Shown: positions 53,032-64,000 of the stretch, one piece after another
Layout of the letters: each line of letters opens with the position of its first letter
Numbering within the stretch: position 1 is the stretch's first letter
Assembly (NCBI GenBank): GCA_015501055.1
Contig: JADNYV010000010.1
Span: 496,001-560,000 of the forward strand
DNA from: Mucidula mucida
Taxonomy: Eukaryota > Basidiomycota > Agaricomycetes > Agaricales > Physalacriaceae
Reading direction: 5' to 3'
DNA length: 64,000 bases
Made by a program: the position numbers and the translations under genes
The notes under the pieces: generated by a model
The model's input: the letters and a program-made list of their open reading frames with translations, nothing else
Told to the model about the DNA's origin: nothing
Database searches by the model: none

Positions 53032-54314
53032 ATGCTCTCTCTTGCGCCTTTGCTCTTGCTCTTAGGCAGCGCGTGTGTCTACGCGTTGGACTATGTTCCG
53101 CCTTACAGCCGCGTTACCATCTTCGCACCACCCTCCAGCTATATCGTTCCCCGTACACTCTACGCCCGAACCCTCCTCATTCCCCAGGACGGCGATGACG
53201 AGAATGTGCTGCTCGCGACATGGGAGAACTATTCACCGGAGCCTCCCCTCGTTTGGTTCCCCATCTACCGCTCCAATGATCTCGGACAAACATGGGAGCA
53301 TATTTCGAACGTGACCGATGATGTGAATGGCTGGGGGATGCGGTACCAGCCGTTCTTGTATGAACTGACGGAAGACATTGGGAATTTTCCTGTGAGCTCA
53401 ATTCCAAGTTTTCGTCCAAAGAGCAAAGTGTGACGCTCCTTTAGGCGGGAACTGTGCTATGCGCAGGGAACTCAATTCCGACTAACTTGAGTAACACTCA
53501 AATCGACGTGTACGCCAGCCTTGACAAGGGTTACACTTGGCAATTTGTTGTCAGTTGTGTCAATTGTATTGTCCAACTTCATGTATTCATTGACTCGCCA
53601 TTCAGAGCCATGTCGCAGCTGGAGGAGAGGCATTGCCTAACAACGGCTTGACACCTGTTTGGGAACCCTTCATCCTGACCTATAACCATCAAATTGTTCT
53701 CTACTACTCGGACCAGAGGGATGCAGATCATGGTCAGAAGATGGTGTAAGTCTCTTCCTCTACTTTTTATGTTACAGCTAATGCAAGACGAATATGTGCA
53801 CAGTCACCAGGTTTCCTCAGATCTCCTTAATTGGGGCGCCGTTGTCGATGACACTGCTTACGATACCTACGACTATCGTCCCGGAATGCCAGGTGTTGCA
53901 CACCTTCCTAACGGACAGTACATATTCACATACGAATTCTACGGCGCTAGCGAAGGAGGCTTCGCGATCTACTACCGCCTATCCGACTCGCCTCTCACTT
54001 TCGATTCAGCCGCCGGACATGTCATCAGAGCCACGACGGGCGAACTGCCCACCAGTTCCCCCAACATCGTTTGGACGCCCTATGGAGGTTCGAACGGCAC
54101 CATCGTTGTCTCCGCCAATAGTCATACAGGCGTGTTTCTGAACACGGCCCTTGCGGCACCGGGAAGTGCTTGGACGTACAAAGAGACGAATGCGACTCGC
54201 TCGTATACCAGAGAACTTCGTGTTCTACCCACTTCGAATCAAATATTAATTACCGGAGGAGGGTCATTAGGTGGCAGCACGAATTCTGTAACGGCCACAA
54301 TATTGGAGTTGTAA
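53032..54314 (+). CDS. Secreted GH93-like exo-arabinanase
   Basis: Four exons, 53032..53391, 53445..53549, 53606..53745 and 53804..54314, giving 371 residues. A signal peptide is clear (MLSLAPLLLLLGSACVYA). The fold is a sialidase-type beta propeller: YRSNDLGQTWEHI and YASLDKGYTWQF are Asp-box-like repeats, and TPVWEPFILTY, YYSDQRDADHGQKMVHQ, YDYRPGMPGVAHLPNGQYI are the blocks I associate with GH93 exo-1,5-alpha-L-arabinanase. It would release arabinobiose from plant arabinan, fitting a saprotroph. Several N-glycosylation sites are visible (NVT, NLS, NGT, NAT). The ATG at 53032 was chosen because it opens the signal peptide. A related sialidase-like role is possible. Confidence 0.85.
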
Positions 54315-54532
54315 ACTTCAAGCCACGATGATGAATCCTGAAAAATTTCATGTCGATTTAAGCGAAGCTTTACTCGTGAGCACTGGAATACTACTACCAT
54401 CCAAAGCACGGTAAAATCTCATGTGTCCCATACATACTCCTTATTATACGGATACAGAATGGTAGATCGCATGATAGCACAACATTACATGTCTAGATCT
54501 GGTACAAGCAAGTTCAAACTTCGCAGCTACAT

Positions 54533-56512
54533 TTAGGCGACTGCTACAGCAGCTACACCTTCGGCAACTTCATCAATGGTGCCGCTCTCGACCAGTTTGG
54601 TGATCTTTCCGATCGCAATGGTTCGTCCTGTAGACTGGTCGTTAGGTAGTGTGATTAGACAAGGGAGTCTACAGACCTTCGTCTCGAAGTGTGAATCTGC
54701 CAAGCTGTGGATAATCAACGAAGCGTTCGACACAGATCGGTGCAGTTGTTTCGATAAGAGCAACAATCTTCTGGCCTAAGGATGGAGTGAGAATGTATGA
54801 GGGCGCATTGTAAGACGAGACCAACCCTTCTTCGCGAACTGGGGTGGCTTCTTCGACTTGCGGCCAGTTGCTTTGTCGAAGTAGTGTAGCAATTGCTATA
54901 AAAAGAACTGTCAGGAAATGTTCCAGAGTGACCCGAAACGCATACCGTTAGAACGACTTCCTCTGATAACGTATGTACGTGCATAACAGCAGAGTATCCC
55001 GCACAGATGATGCTCTTGTGTTCCAAGATGGCTAATTGTGCTTCAAATTGACGAACAGCATGGATGGGTTTCGCTGGACTGGTAAGCACGAAGCCAGGGC
55101 TGATGTCCTCATCGTCTACGCCACGGATACGGATACGGACATTGTCTCCACAAAGAGCAGAGTTGACTTCGTCTTCCATCTCGTTATAAATGGCAGAGAC
55201 CTCGACAGTATCCTTGTTGGGCATGAGCACAAGGGTGTCGCCTTTGCGCATGAGGCCAGATTCAACTTTGCCGACAATGACGGTACCCATTTCCTTGTAC
55301 TTTTCCGATACTGGCATCATAAGAGGCGCGTTGATCTTTCGATCAACCATGGGCATATGGTCCAGGAGATGAAGGAAAGAAGAACCGCTATGAGTGAGAA
55401 AATCAGTGATGAACACCATGGAACGATAACGGAAGGACGTACGTCCACCATGGGCAAATATCTTTGGTTACAGGATCTTTGAGATTGACACCGGTGTAGG
55501 CAGAGACAGGAATAAATGTTACGTCGGTTTTAGGGTTGAACCCGGCGGCTTTAACGAAGGGAGTGAGCTTGTCCTTGATCTCATCATAGCGGGCCTTGTC
55601 CCACTTGACAGTCGAGTCGTCCATCTTGTTGATAACGATGATGATTTTGGACACACCAGCAGTCTTGACCAACATGATGTGCTCCCTGGTCTGACCGCCA
55701 CGCTCGAAGCCAGTTTCGAATTCGCCCTTGCGCGCAGAGATAACGAGGATGGCAATATCTGCCTGAGCAGCACCTGAGATCATAGAAGGAACGAAAGTCT
55801 TGTGGCCGGGGGCATCGAGGATGGTATAACGACGCATTGCCGTCTCAAAATAGGCGCGACCAACTTCGACAGTCTTGCCCTTTAGACGCTCCTGGGGTGT
55901 GGAATCGAGAGCCCAACTGAGGTACCAGGACTCTCGACCGGCGTCCTTGGCTTCCCGTTCGTACTTTTCCATGGTGCGCTTATCAACCATGCCTGTGAGG
56001 AATAGAATGTTGCCTCCCATTGTGCTTTTGCCGGCATCTACGTGTCCGATGAAGACGATATTCAGGTGCTCCTTGACTGTTGAAATTTTATGAATACGCG
56101 TAGCAAGAGTGAATGAATACACACCATCTCCGTAGAGATCTTCAAGCACAGTCTGATCAGCAACATTCTGCACCTCCGCCGCGATGGCAGAGGTGTCAGT
56201 TTTGGCTTTTTCGAGAGAAAAGGTCTTGGAGACAACTGGTGCGTCTGCCTTGGGTTTAGCTGTTGCTACAGGTGGCGCAGGTGCTGGCGTCGGTGCAGCG
56301 GTCGGTTTGGCAGATTCTGAGGGTGCTGGAGAGTGGGAAGGCGTAGGCTTTGAGCTTCCGATGTTGAGAGATATTGTGGGGGGCGGCTTGGGCGCCTCTG
56401 TCTGCTCGGGGCGCTCGACTGGTGGGGGAAGTGGCTCCGTTGGCGGAGGAGGGGTGTAAGAGAAGGATTTTCCGGGTACAAACTCGAAGGCGCCTGCGTT
56501 CAGCCTGCTCAT
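54533..56512 (-). CDS. SUP35: Translation termination factor eRF3 (Sup35)
   Basis: Six exons, 56512..56125, 56076..55443, 55387..54946, 54895..54826, 54775..54677 and 54627..54533, giving 575 residues. The GTPase that assists eRF1 in releasing finished proteins. Residues 3-14 read RLNAGAFEFVPG, a PAM2 motif for poly(A)-binding protein. Residues 15-125 are Pro/Ala-rich and lack the Gln/Asn-rich repeats of yeast Sup35, so no prion domain is visible. The GTPase motifs are GHVDAGKST, DAPGH and NKMD; the C-terminal barrels include VIVGKVESGLM, then APICVERFVDYPQLGRFTL and GRTIAIGKITKL. Donor of intron 4 is GTTGGT, a weak site. It shares a 280-base promoter with SLA1. Confidence 0.95.
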
Positions 56513-56792
56513 TATGGGTTCGTCAAGTGAGATGGTATATGGTAAGAGGTAAGCTGGCTCAATGTTATTTATTGCATGGCGGTACCGATGTCGAGTTTCG
56601 GCTCCCCGCCTACTGACTCGTTGTATATGTCTATACTGCCCGCCCATCGCGGTCTATACTGCCCATCGCGACGCATATATTCCATTAAACTTGGAGAATA
56701 TTCGTAGATGGCACTGATGGCACTGATTTCCAGATCCGGCAGTTGTCCGGACTAGTTCACCGGCGCCGCTGCTTCCTTCTCGCTCACCAGCG
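56513..56792. promoter_or_regulatory. Divergent promoter of SUP35 and SLA1
   Basis: 280 bases between opposite starts. Contains a direct repeat GTCTATACTGCCC...CATCGCG at 56629-56651 and 56652-56670, the second copy lacking four bases. No TATA box near either start. Confidence 0.5.
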
Positions 56793-59700
56793 ATGTCGAC
56801 CGACGGCGACGATTATCTCGCCGTGCTCAAAGCCGCATACGACTATGCACCTACCTCCGACGATGAAATAGCTCTCAAGGAGGACCAGATTCTCCTACTA
56901 CTGGAACGCGTGGACGACGAGTGCGTACTCCAACCTTATACGCTCGTCTCTGCTCACTGTCTGTAGTTGGTGGAAGGTCAAGATCAAAGGCGACTCTCAG
57001 GATGACGACCTTCCAACTGGACTCGTTCCCGCCGCCTATGTCGAGCCAGTGAGCCTTCATCTTCCACGCTGTTTCAAGTCCCTGTCTGATAGCGCTAGGC
57101 GGACCCCACGTCAATGGTCAAGGCCTTGTATGACTATGCTGCCAATGCTCCCGGAGAGCTCACCATTACTGAGGACGAGATTCTCCTCGTCTTTGACACC
57201 GAGCAGGATTGGATTCTAGTGCAAAGCAAGAAGGAGGGCGGCAAGGCAGGATACGTTCCCGCCAACTACGTCGAGGCCTGCAGCGAGGATGCCGATGACG
57301 AACCTGCTGCTGCTGCACCCCCGCAGATAATAGTCCCCGACGATGTTCGTATCTATGCCCACACTTTACCTCTGTGCTAACGCGCCCTCCAGCCACCACG
57401 TCCTGTCAGTACATATGTCGACCCCGCCGACCGCGTCGCCAACGCGAAAGCTAGCGCCGACGATATCATGACTTGGGCTGTCTCTGAAGTTGACAAGAAG
57501 GGAAAGAAAATGAAAGGCACTCTCGGTATCGGAAATGGCGCCGTCTTCTTTGCTAGCGAAACCAGCAAGGTACTAGCCCCGTCCACTCGCCGCATTCTCG
57601 TATCCTGACTCGCAGATCAGGCTGCCGTGCAGAAATGGCAAACAGTACATATAACTCATATCGCCATCGAAAAGGGCAAACATGTTCATTTTGACGTAGA
57701 GGGCCCCACGCCCACCAGTCTTCATTTCAGCACTGGTTCAAGAGATAATGCTGAGGCTATCGTCGAAAAGCTGGAGACATCTAGAGCAATCTCCATGCCT
57801 GGAGCAGTGCCTTCTGTCACCGAGTCGGCAGTTGAGGACGAGGAGATAGATGAACCTGCCCAGAAGCCTCGAGATGTACGGAAACCGTCAGTCCATTTCC
57901 AACCTGGTTCCCCAACCATCATTCCACCTAAAGACACGCCATCCGATGAAGAACCAGATGAAGTTGAACCCGACGAACCTATGGCTGTAGTACTTTACGA
58001 CTTCACCGCCGATGGTCCCGACGAGTTATCAGCCAAAGAGGGTGAACGTCTGATCCTCCTGGAGGACGATGACCCAGATTGGTGGAAATGTCGGAACGCC
58101 AGAAATCAGGAAGGTGTTGTTCCTGCGTCGTATCTCGAGGTAAAATGCCTTCACTCTGCCTCCACATTTACTCATCGTCCACAGCCTACCAAACCTTCCG
58201 CTGGCTCGAGCTCCCCGCCTCGACGCGCCACCGATCCACCTGAGGAAGACGATGACGCAGAAGAGCGTGAAGTAGCAGACCGTGCCCAGGCGGAAGCCGC
58301 AGCGGAAGCTGAAGCTGTAGCCAAGGCTAAAGCTAAGTCTGAACGCGAGGCCAAACGAGAAGCCGATCGCAAGAAGGCGGAAGCGGAGAAGCGTGCTAAA
58401 GAGGCAGCAGATGCAGCGGACGCTCGACGGCGACAGAGACAAAAACAACAACAGGAAGAGGCAAACAAGCGTTCTACACCTCCACCTGGAAAACCAGAGG
58501 AAAGCTCGCCTTCACCAAGGCCATCTACCGACCAAGGACGTTAGTAATCTCCACGTCACTCATTTGATCCCTAGCTGATATCTAATACAGGACCTGCTCC
58601 CGAAAACGTTCGTATCTGGCATGACCGAACAGGTCAGTTCCGGGTCGACGCCGCGTTCTTAGGTTTCAACAACGGTAAACTACGTCTGCATAAGACTAAC
58701 GGAGTCATCGTTGAAGTTCCATCGGAAAAAATGTCTCAAGAGGACATGAAGTATGTTCAGAAGATGACAAGCAGGAAGAGTCGAGCACCTCCTACCTCTA
58801 AAACCTCTGATGATGACATTCCAATCGGTGTACAGTATCCGAACGCCAACGGGAACCAGAAACGCATATCTCAAGCGCCGCCGAAGAAGAAGTCTGTGGA
58901 TTGGTTCGAGTTTTTCCTCAATGCTGGGTGTGAGATAGACGACTGCACGCGCTACTCCACGTCGTTTGAAAGAGAAAAGATAGATGAAGCTGTTCTGCCA
59001 GATATATCTGAGGGAACGTTGCGGTCACTGGGTCTTAGGGAGGGGGATATCATCAGGGTGCTGAAGGCGATAGAGAAGCGTAAACCGAAAAAGGAGGAAG
59101 GTGACCAACTGAAGAAGGACGAGGAGATGGCGAAGCAACTACAGGCAGAGCTGAATGGGTCTGCGAAGGCTGCACCGAATCTGTTCGTCGCAGGACCAGG
59201 AGGCGCTTTGAAAGGACCTCGTCGGGGAAGGCCCAATCCGAGTAAGACTCTTCCAACGAGCGTAGACCTCAACTCTATTGCCGGTGGACCTCGCACGGAA
59301 TCACCCTCGCTCCTGAGTCCTGTACAGGCGCCTCCCCGATCAAGTTCTGCCATTGGATTTGATGATGATGCATGGACGAACAGACCGAGTTCCACGAAGC
59401 CGTTAACACCCCGAGCGCCTTCGGCCCCTCCGACAACTGCAGCAGCTCCTGTCGCACCAGAACCGGCTCCGGCCCCTGCTCCTGCTCCGGCCCCAGCCGC
59501 ACCGCCAGCACCCGTGCAATCTGCATCTACTCCCGCCACCCCGGCTAATGGACTTGCTAACACAACCGAGTCGGATATTTTCAACCAACTCGCCCGTCTA
59601 AGCGAACTCAGGAAGAACACCGCTTCAGTCCCAGCAGCTGCTCCCACTCCACCGCCGAACGTTGCTTCACCTGTGAGCTACCAGTCTGGTCTTGGGATGG

Positions 59701-60561
59701 GGTCCTCTCCTGCGCCAATGGGGCAACATCTGCAGAACCAACAAACGGGCATGTTACCGCCGCCACAGCAACAAGCGTACAATGGGCCAAGAGGTCCTTT
59801 TGCGCCAGTCCCGGGAAATCAGGGACTACTGCAGCCACTAGTTCCTACTCAGACTGGTTTCAACAGTTTCGTCCCGACCCGTCCAACGAACAATATCTCG
59901 CCTTTCGCCAACCCGTCACCATTCGCCAACCCATCACCCTTTGCGAACCCATCCCCGCAACCTTCTTTCCTGAATTCGCAACCCACCGGTTTCCAGCCTC
60001 AGCAGCCCATGTTGCCTCAACAGACGGGCTTCCCCGGTATGCAACCCATGATGTCTCAGCCCACCGGCTTCCTCGGACAGCAGCCAATCATGTCGCAAGC
60101 AACGGGTATGCCGTTTGGGGGCATGAACGGAAACACAGGCATCATGAGCCGTAGGTCCATCCTATCGCTATCCGGTCTTCAGTCTCAACTTTTCTTAGAA
60201 CCAACAGGTATGCCCAACAATGGCTTCGGTGGGAGTTTCAATGCGCTCGCGTCGCCACCGCCTGTCCCTCCATTGCCGTCTAATAACACTAACAATACCA
60301 ACCCTGCTAATATCTTCGCACAAATGAAGTCCGGGACGTTTGGGAAAGATGATGCGCCACAAGCGCCAGGTACGGTCTATACGTATTACTTAAGAATCTC
60401 TTTCTCATAATTTCTAGGCAAGTACGATGCGCTGCGTCCTAATCGTCAGTTGTTAATTTATAGCAGCTGAGCGTTCGACTGATGTTATTATAGCTATGCA
60501 GCCACAAGCAACAGGCTGGGGCGGCTTCAATGGCGGGTCGTATATGGGTTACCAACAGTAA
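56793..60561 (+). CDS. SLA1: Sla1-type endocytic adaptor
   Basis: Ten exons: 56793..56920, 56967..57048, 57099..57344, 57393..57569, 57621..58139, 58185..58539, 58591..60150, 60199..60369, 60418..60444 and 60494..60561, giving 1110 residues. SH3 domains at about 8-69, 74-134 and 328-384 (ALYDYAAN and VLYDFTADGP starts, VPANYVE and VPASYLE ends). An Ala/Glu/Lys-rich helix follows at about 410-480. SHD1 is at about 503-560 (RIWHDRTGQFRVDAAFLGF), SHD2, a SAM-like fold, at about 615-680 (VDWFEFFLNAGCEID). The tail has repeated (Q/P)xTG motifs (PQQTGF, PTQTGF, SQPTGF, SQATGM), substrates of Ark/Prk kinases in yeast. Sla1 links cargo, actin assembly and clathrin coats at endocytic patches. Exon 9 is only 27 bases. 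Confidence 0.94.
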
Positions 60562-60828
60562 TTATTGATCTTTCGTCCTTATTTCTTCGTTGCATCCGGA
60601 GGAGAATATATGCATTACCCATACCAACTAATACACTGAATAAATATCATACATCCAAAAAATTAAGAAGATAAGACATCGATTATCCTATGAGTGTATC
60701 CTACGCGTAAAAAGTATGTTTTCAGAGACAGTCGAACCTCGGGCGCCAGATCCCGCGAAAGAAGGTCACAGAGTAAGGCGTATGTGGGTTGTAGATAGCT
60801 GACGAACTAGACGGGGCTATTAGTATAA

Positions 60829-63800
60829 TTAACACTCTGCATAAGGAATGCGCACGTCTTTGTCTTCGAACCGACAGAAGCCATCCACAATCTCGGCAAT
60901 AACGGGAGTCCACGCAATGATGTTCTTGCCCTGGGTGTCAGGTCGAAGCTTGTTGTAATCCTTGATTACATCCAAGGCGAGACTAAAACCCTGTAAGGAT
61001 GTGGCGGGGGATGGAGGTTTGATACTCACGGCATCAATCGTCCAGTGACGTCTTCTCGAGCATTTTGATGACCAGGCCGCGGGTCGTAGTACATTCGCAG
61101 CAAGACGTGGACAAGAGTCGCTGCACTACTCGACTCTTGCTTGAGAAGATTTGGAAGATGTTTCATGAATCCTGACAACAGTTGACAAGTTTCCGCGAGT
61201 ATATAAGAAGATACTCACCGACTTTCCAGAGACCAGTACGCAATTCTTTATCCTCATTGAATGAACGAGCGAACTGGTAGCTATGTGAAAGGGCTCCCAT
61301 GAGCCTTAGGAGCATCTCGGGCGGAATCATCGCGAAAATTTTGTCGTTCCGTAACAGATCGTTCAAGGTCTCTATGAGCAGTAATTGGAGAACACATTTG
61401 ACGATGATTTGCTTGAACACCCGTCGACGATCAGTTGCGGATTGACTCGGACGAGGCTGTTCGGTACTGGGCGACAGAGGAGCAGGTATTATCGTCGCAC
61501 CGTTAGTCTCTGTGACTCGTGAGACCACAAGAATTCAATGGGAATGGAATTGACCTTCGTTGATCTCCGGACTCGGAGAATCTACCTCTGTCCTGAGAGT
61601 ATCATCAAAAAGCTGATGTGGAGTAGTCGTCTTGAAGAGTTTGAGGAATGTCGTTGTGACACGTTCCCATCGAGCTGGGCTCAGTTTCTCGACATTGTTC
61701 TCTATGAGTTGCTGGAGACACGATGTACCGATGTGAGAGAGCGTGTCATTTTCTGTGTGTGATTGTTCAGCAGTGAAACTCCATTTATGAGATTGATTAC
61801 CTTGGCAAATACACACACAGAGTAGATCTAGTAGTCCGTCCAGCAACCTTTCCAGAATGTCGAAATAGAACGTATAGAGATCTATCACGTCGCGTAGAGC
61901 CTGTATCATTGTCGACGAAAGCCAAACGCTCTGATCCTCTTGCGTGCTGAACCGCGACAAATCTTGTGTAGACTTGAGGACGGAGAAAATGGGGAAGATG
62001 AGCTCCTGGCAGACAGTATCCCAGAATTCGACTGGAAATGATTTTCCATACGTTTTGAGTGTATTGAAGAGCGAATCAAGAGCTCTGTAGTCGCAAAATG
62101 TCAATAACAAACAGTAGGACGAGAAACCTGACCACGTACAGGCGTCGCACTTCCAAATCTTCTCCGTTCATGATGATGTCATAGAAGCCGAACAAAATTG
62201 GGTACCAATACTTGATCATGTTGTCGTCCATGCTCGATTTAGTCATCTCTGGTGACCATCCGCACTCTGGACATTCAAGCATAACTGGTATAACGCCTCG
62301 AAGCATGGCGATGGCCAGTAGACTGATCTTCTGGTACTTGCTGACTTTACAGAACTCAGTAATACAAACAGTAAGATCAGCGAATGCTCCATGGTGGACG
62401 ATAGCTCCAAAGTGATCCCGGTTTAGTCGTGTAACAATCTCGAAGGCAGAATTCGCGATGCGTTCTGTGCGAATGTATGGGCGACGATCCAAGAAGTGAG
62501 AAGACAATATGGCTCACCCGTCAGGACCTTGGAAGCTGCTTGGAAGACACCAAACATTGTACGCCAACCAGACCTCATATTTTGAACTCGGGCTTGAATC
62601 ATTTGCGAGAGACATTGTAGGACCTTGCTCAGAGTCAATTATTGTTTAACTTCTGACACTGACAACGCACCATGTCACGAATCTCGGGTTAGGATTGTGG
62701 ATCATAGTATGTTCAAACGGTTTGAGGAAGTCCTTTTGGAATTTGAAGTGGGGCAGTTCTTCCTTCTCTAAGAAACGCATAGCCAGCTGTCGAAGCGAGT
62801 CCAATGCGAAGAAGCCGACGTGGGGATTATTGTGACAACAAACCTAAAGATTGTCAATAACGACACGATAGAATGACACAGAACGGTTACTTGGTTGAAA
62901 TGCTCGCCCAATATGTCCCACAGATTGGACCATTCGATACGAATCCGACTCATGTTGTAGTATGATATTTCCACTAGTTTTTGGAGACTGAATAATCTTG
63001 GGTGTTGCGATAGACCTGAAGACTGGATTTCTTCCCAGGAAACGTCACTCAATGCGCGCACAAAGTCGACTATGGCAGTCTAAGGAGCACGATTAGAACG
63101 ATCACTATACCTACAGAGTGAAAGAACCTACCCCGGATAGGAAATGACTTAACGAAAAGACCATGTCGGCTGCGACAGTAATGTGCGTCGATCGACTTTC
63201 GTTGGCTAACTCTTCCGTAGGAAGTTTACGTTGTTTCCTGAGAGTATGTTAGCACTGTAGATTTTTCCCTAACAGGAAGACATACCCTTTCTTGCCGGAC
63301 TCGACATCTACACCCCCACTTATCAACTGCATGCGCTCTAACTGGCTGACGCATGTGAGGACTTCGTGCCAAGAGCCCTTCAAGTTGTTTCCATCGGTGA
63401 CAGCAACATCTAGAAGAGCTTTGATCGCTTCCATGTTCTTCGTCTTCATTTCTCCAAGGTTGTTCAGGAAGGTGAACTTCGCAAGTGTTGTAACGAACGC
63501 ATTGCGTTCCAGTTCAAGATCGAAGAAACACACAATGCGAATGGCGCTTTTGAATCCGTCCAGGCATAACTCAACGATTTCCATATCGTCAGTTTCCTGT
63601 AACGGTCCCGACAAACCCGCAAGGAAAGCGATCCAAGCTACTTCAAACATGGGTTTCACATGGACGAAGTGTGAAGCACTGAAGAACTGGTCGACACCTC
63701 GAGGACTTCTCCGTTGTGTTCGCATCATAGTTTTGAAGAGCGCCTAAGAAAACGTTGAGGTCGAACGTATTGTGAAGTCGACACAGGAAGATACCTCAGT

Positions 63801-64000
63801 CTTATTGGCCATGCCGTTGGTCTGTAAAACGTAGGCCTCCTTTTGCAGATCTCGGCCAACATTAGCGATTGCATTAGCCAACCCAGGACCAACGGGTGCT
63901 GGGCCAGCAGCTTCGACCTCGTCTTTCATGCGAATTTCGTTGCTCGCGATCTCGTCGAAGACCTCGCCCAAGAACTCTTCCGGGAGATTTGCGCCATCAT
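60829..64000 (-). CDS. SEC7: Sec7/BIG-type ARF guanine-nucleotide exchange factor, 3' part (cut by window end)
   Basis: About eleven exons of the C-terminal half, separated by introns of about 45-58 bases. The window edge falls just after the catalytic Sec7 core; the first residues ([17 protein letters not shown]) are its last helices. Downstream regions match the BIG family: [20 protein letters not shown] and [20 protein letters not shown] (HDS1), [15 protein letters not shown] and NPNPRIRDMVLQCL (HDS2), then the later helical HDS3-4 parts to the C-terminus [15 protein letters not shown]. The last intron most likely ends at the TTTTAG just before TCTCGCC near 60980. The protein activates ARF at the trans-Golgi. 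Stop at 60829-60831; its 3' end faces SLA1 268 bases away. Confidence 0.92.

Noticed and set aside
56125..56470. Prion-like domain in Sup35
   Set aside because: The N-terminal region is Pro/Ala/Thr-rich with few Gln or Asn residues and has no oligopeptide repeats.
58952..59647. Minus-strand frame of 231 residues, Ala/Gly-rich
   Set aside because: Mirror of the Pro/Ala-rich region of SLA1, whose frame is supported by SHD domains and splice sites.
1..64000. CRISPR arrays, rRNA genes, bacterial operons, riboswitches
   Set aside because: None found. No regularly spaced repeats; gene structure is eukaryotic throughout.

Overview
The window is nuclear DNA of a basidiomycete fungus, almost certainly an Agaricomycete. 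Protein genes carry many GT-AG introns of about 45-58 bases, both tRNA genes have short introns after position 37, and the unknown families present (DUF6535 membrane proteins, a DUF6699 protein, F-box/LRR-like and TKL-type kinase genes) are typical of that class. All exon models were worked out by hand from reading frame, splice signals and family knowledge; no search was run.

Left part (1-15.1 kb): a GNAT acetyltransferase, tRNA-Ala(AGC), a DUF6699 protein, an F-box protein, a many-exon TKL-like kinase, a small terminal-inverted-repeat (TIR) element next to tRNA-Pro(TGG), a coiled-coil/low-complexity protein, and a seven-exon Sae2/CtIP homologue (DNA-end resection).

Middle-left (16.2-30.2 kb): a direct tandem duplication of about 7.0 kb. 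Each unit holds a short DUF6535 gene (intact in unit 1, a pseudogene in unit 2), a spacer, a small two-exon gene of unknown function and a long DUF6535 gene of about 1000 residues with the same exon plan. A 236-base tract in the spacer is identical between the units while its flanks have diverged.

Middle (30.4-48.2 kb): a transposon-rich block. It has one Ty1/copia element with perfect 5-base target duplications but nonsense and active-site mutations; an AT-rich island with two small TIR elements and decayed coding relics; and two Ty3/gypsy chromovirus sequences facing each other, whose primer-binding site matches the element's own predicted RNA 5' end (self-priming). The right-hand gypsy LTR ends inside the first visible exon of an MTP18-type mitochondrial fission gene.

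Right part (48.2-64 kb): compact housekeeping genes: MTP18 (5' truncated), Rtp1/TANGO6, TRAPPC2L, a GH93-like secreted exo-arabinanase, SUP35/eRF3 with an N-terminal PAM2 motif, SLA1, and the 3' part of the ARF-GEF SEC7, cut by the window end.
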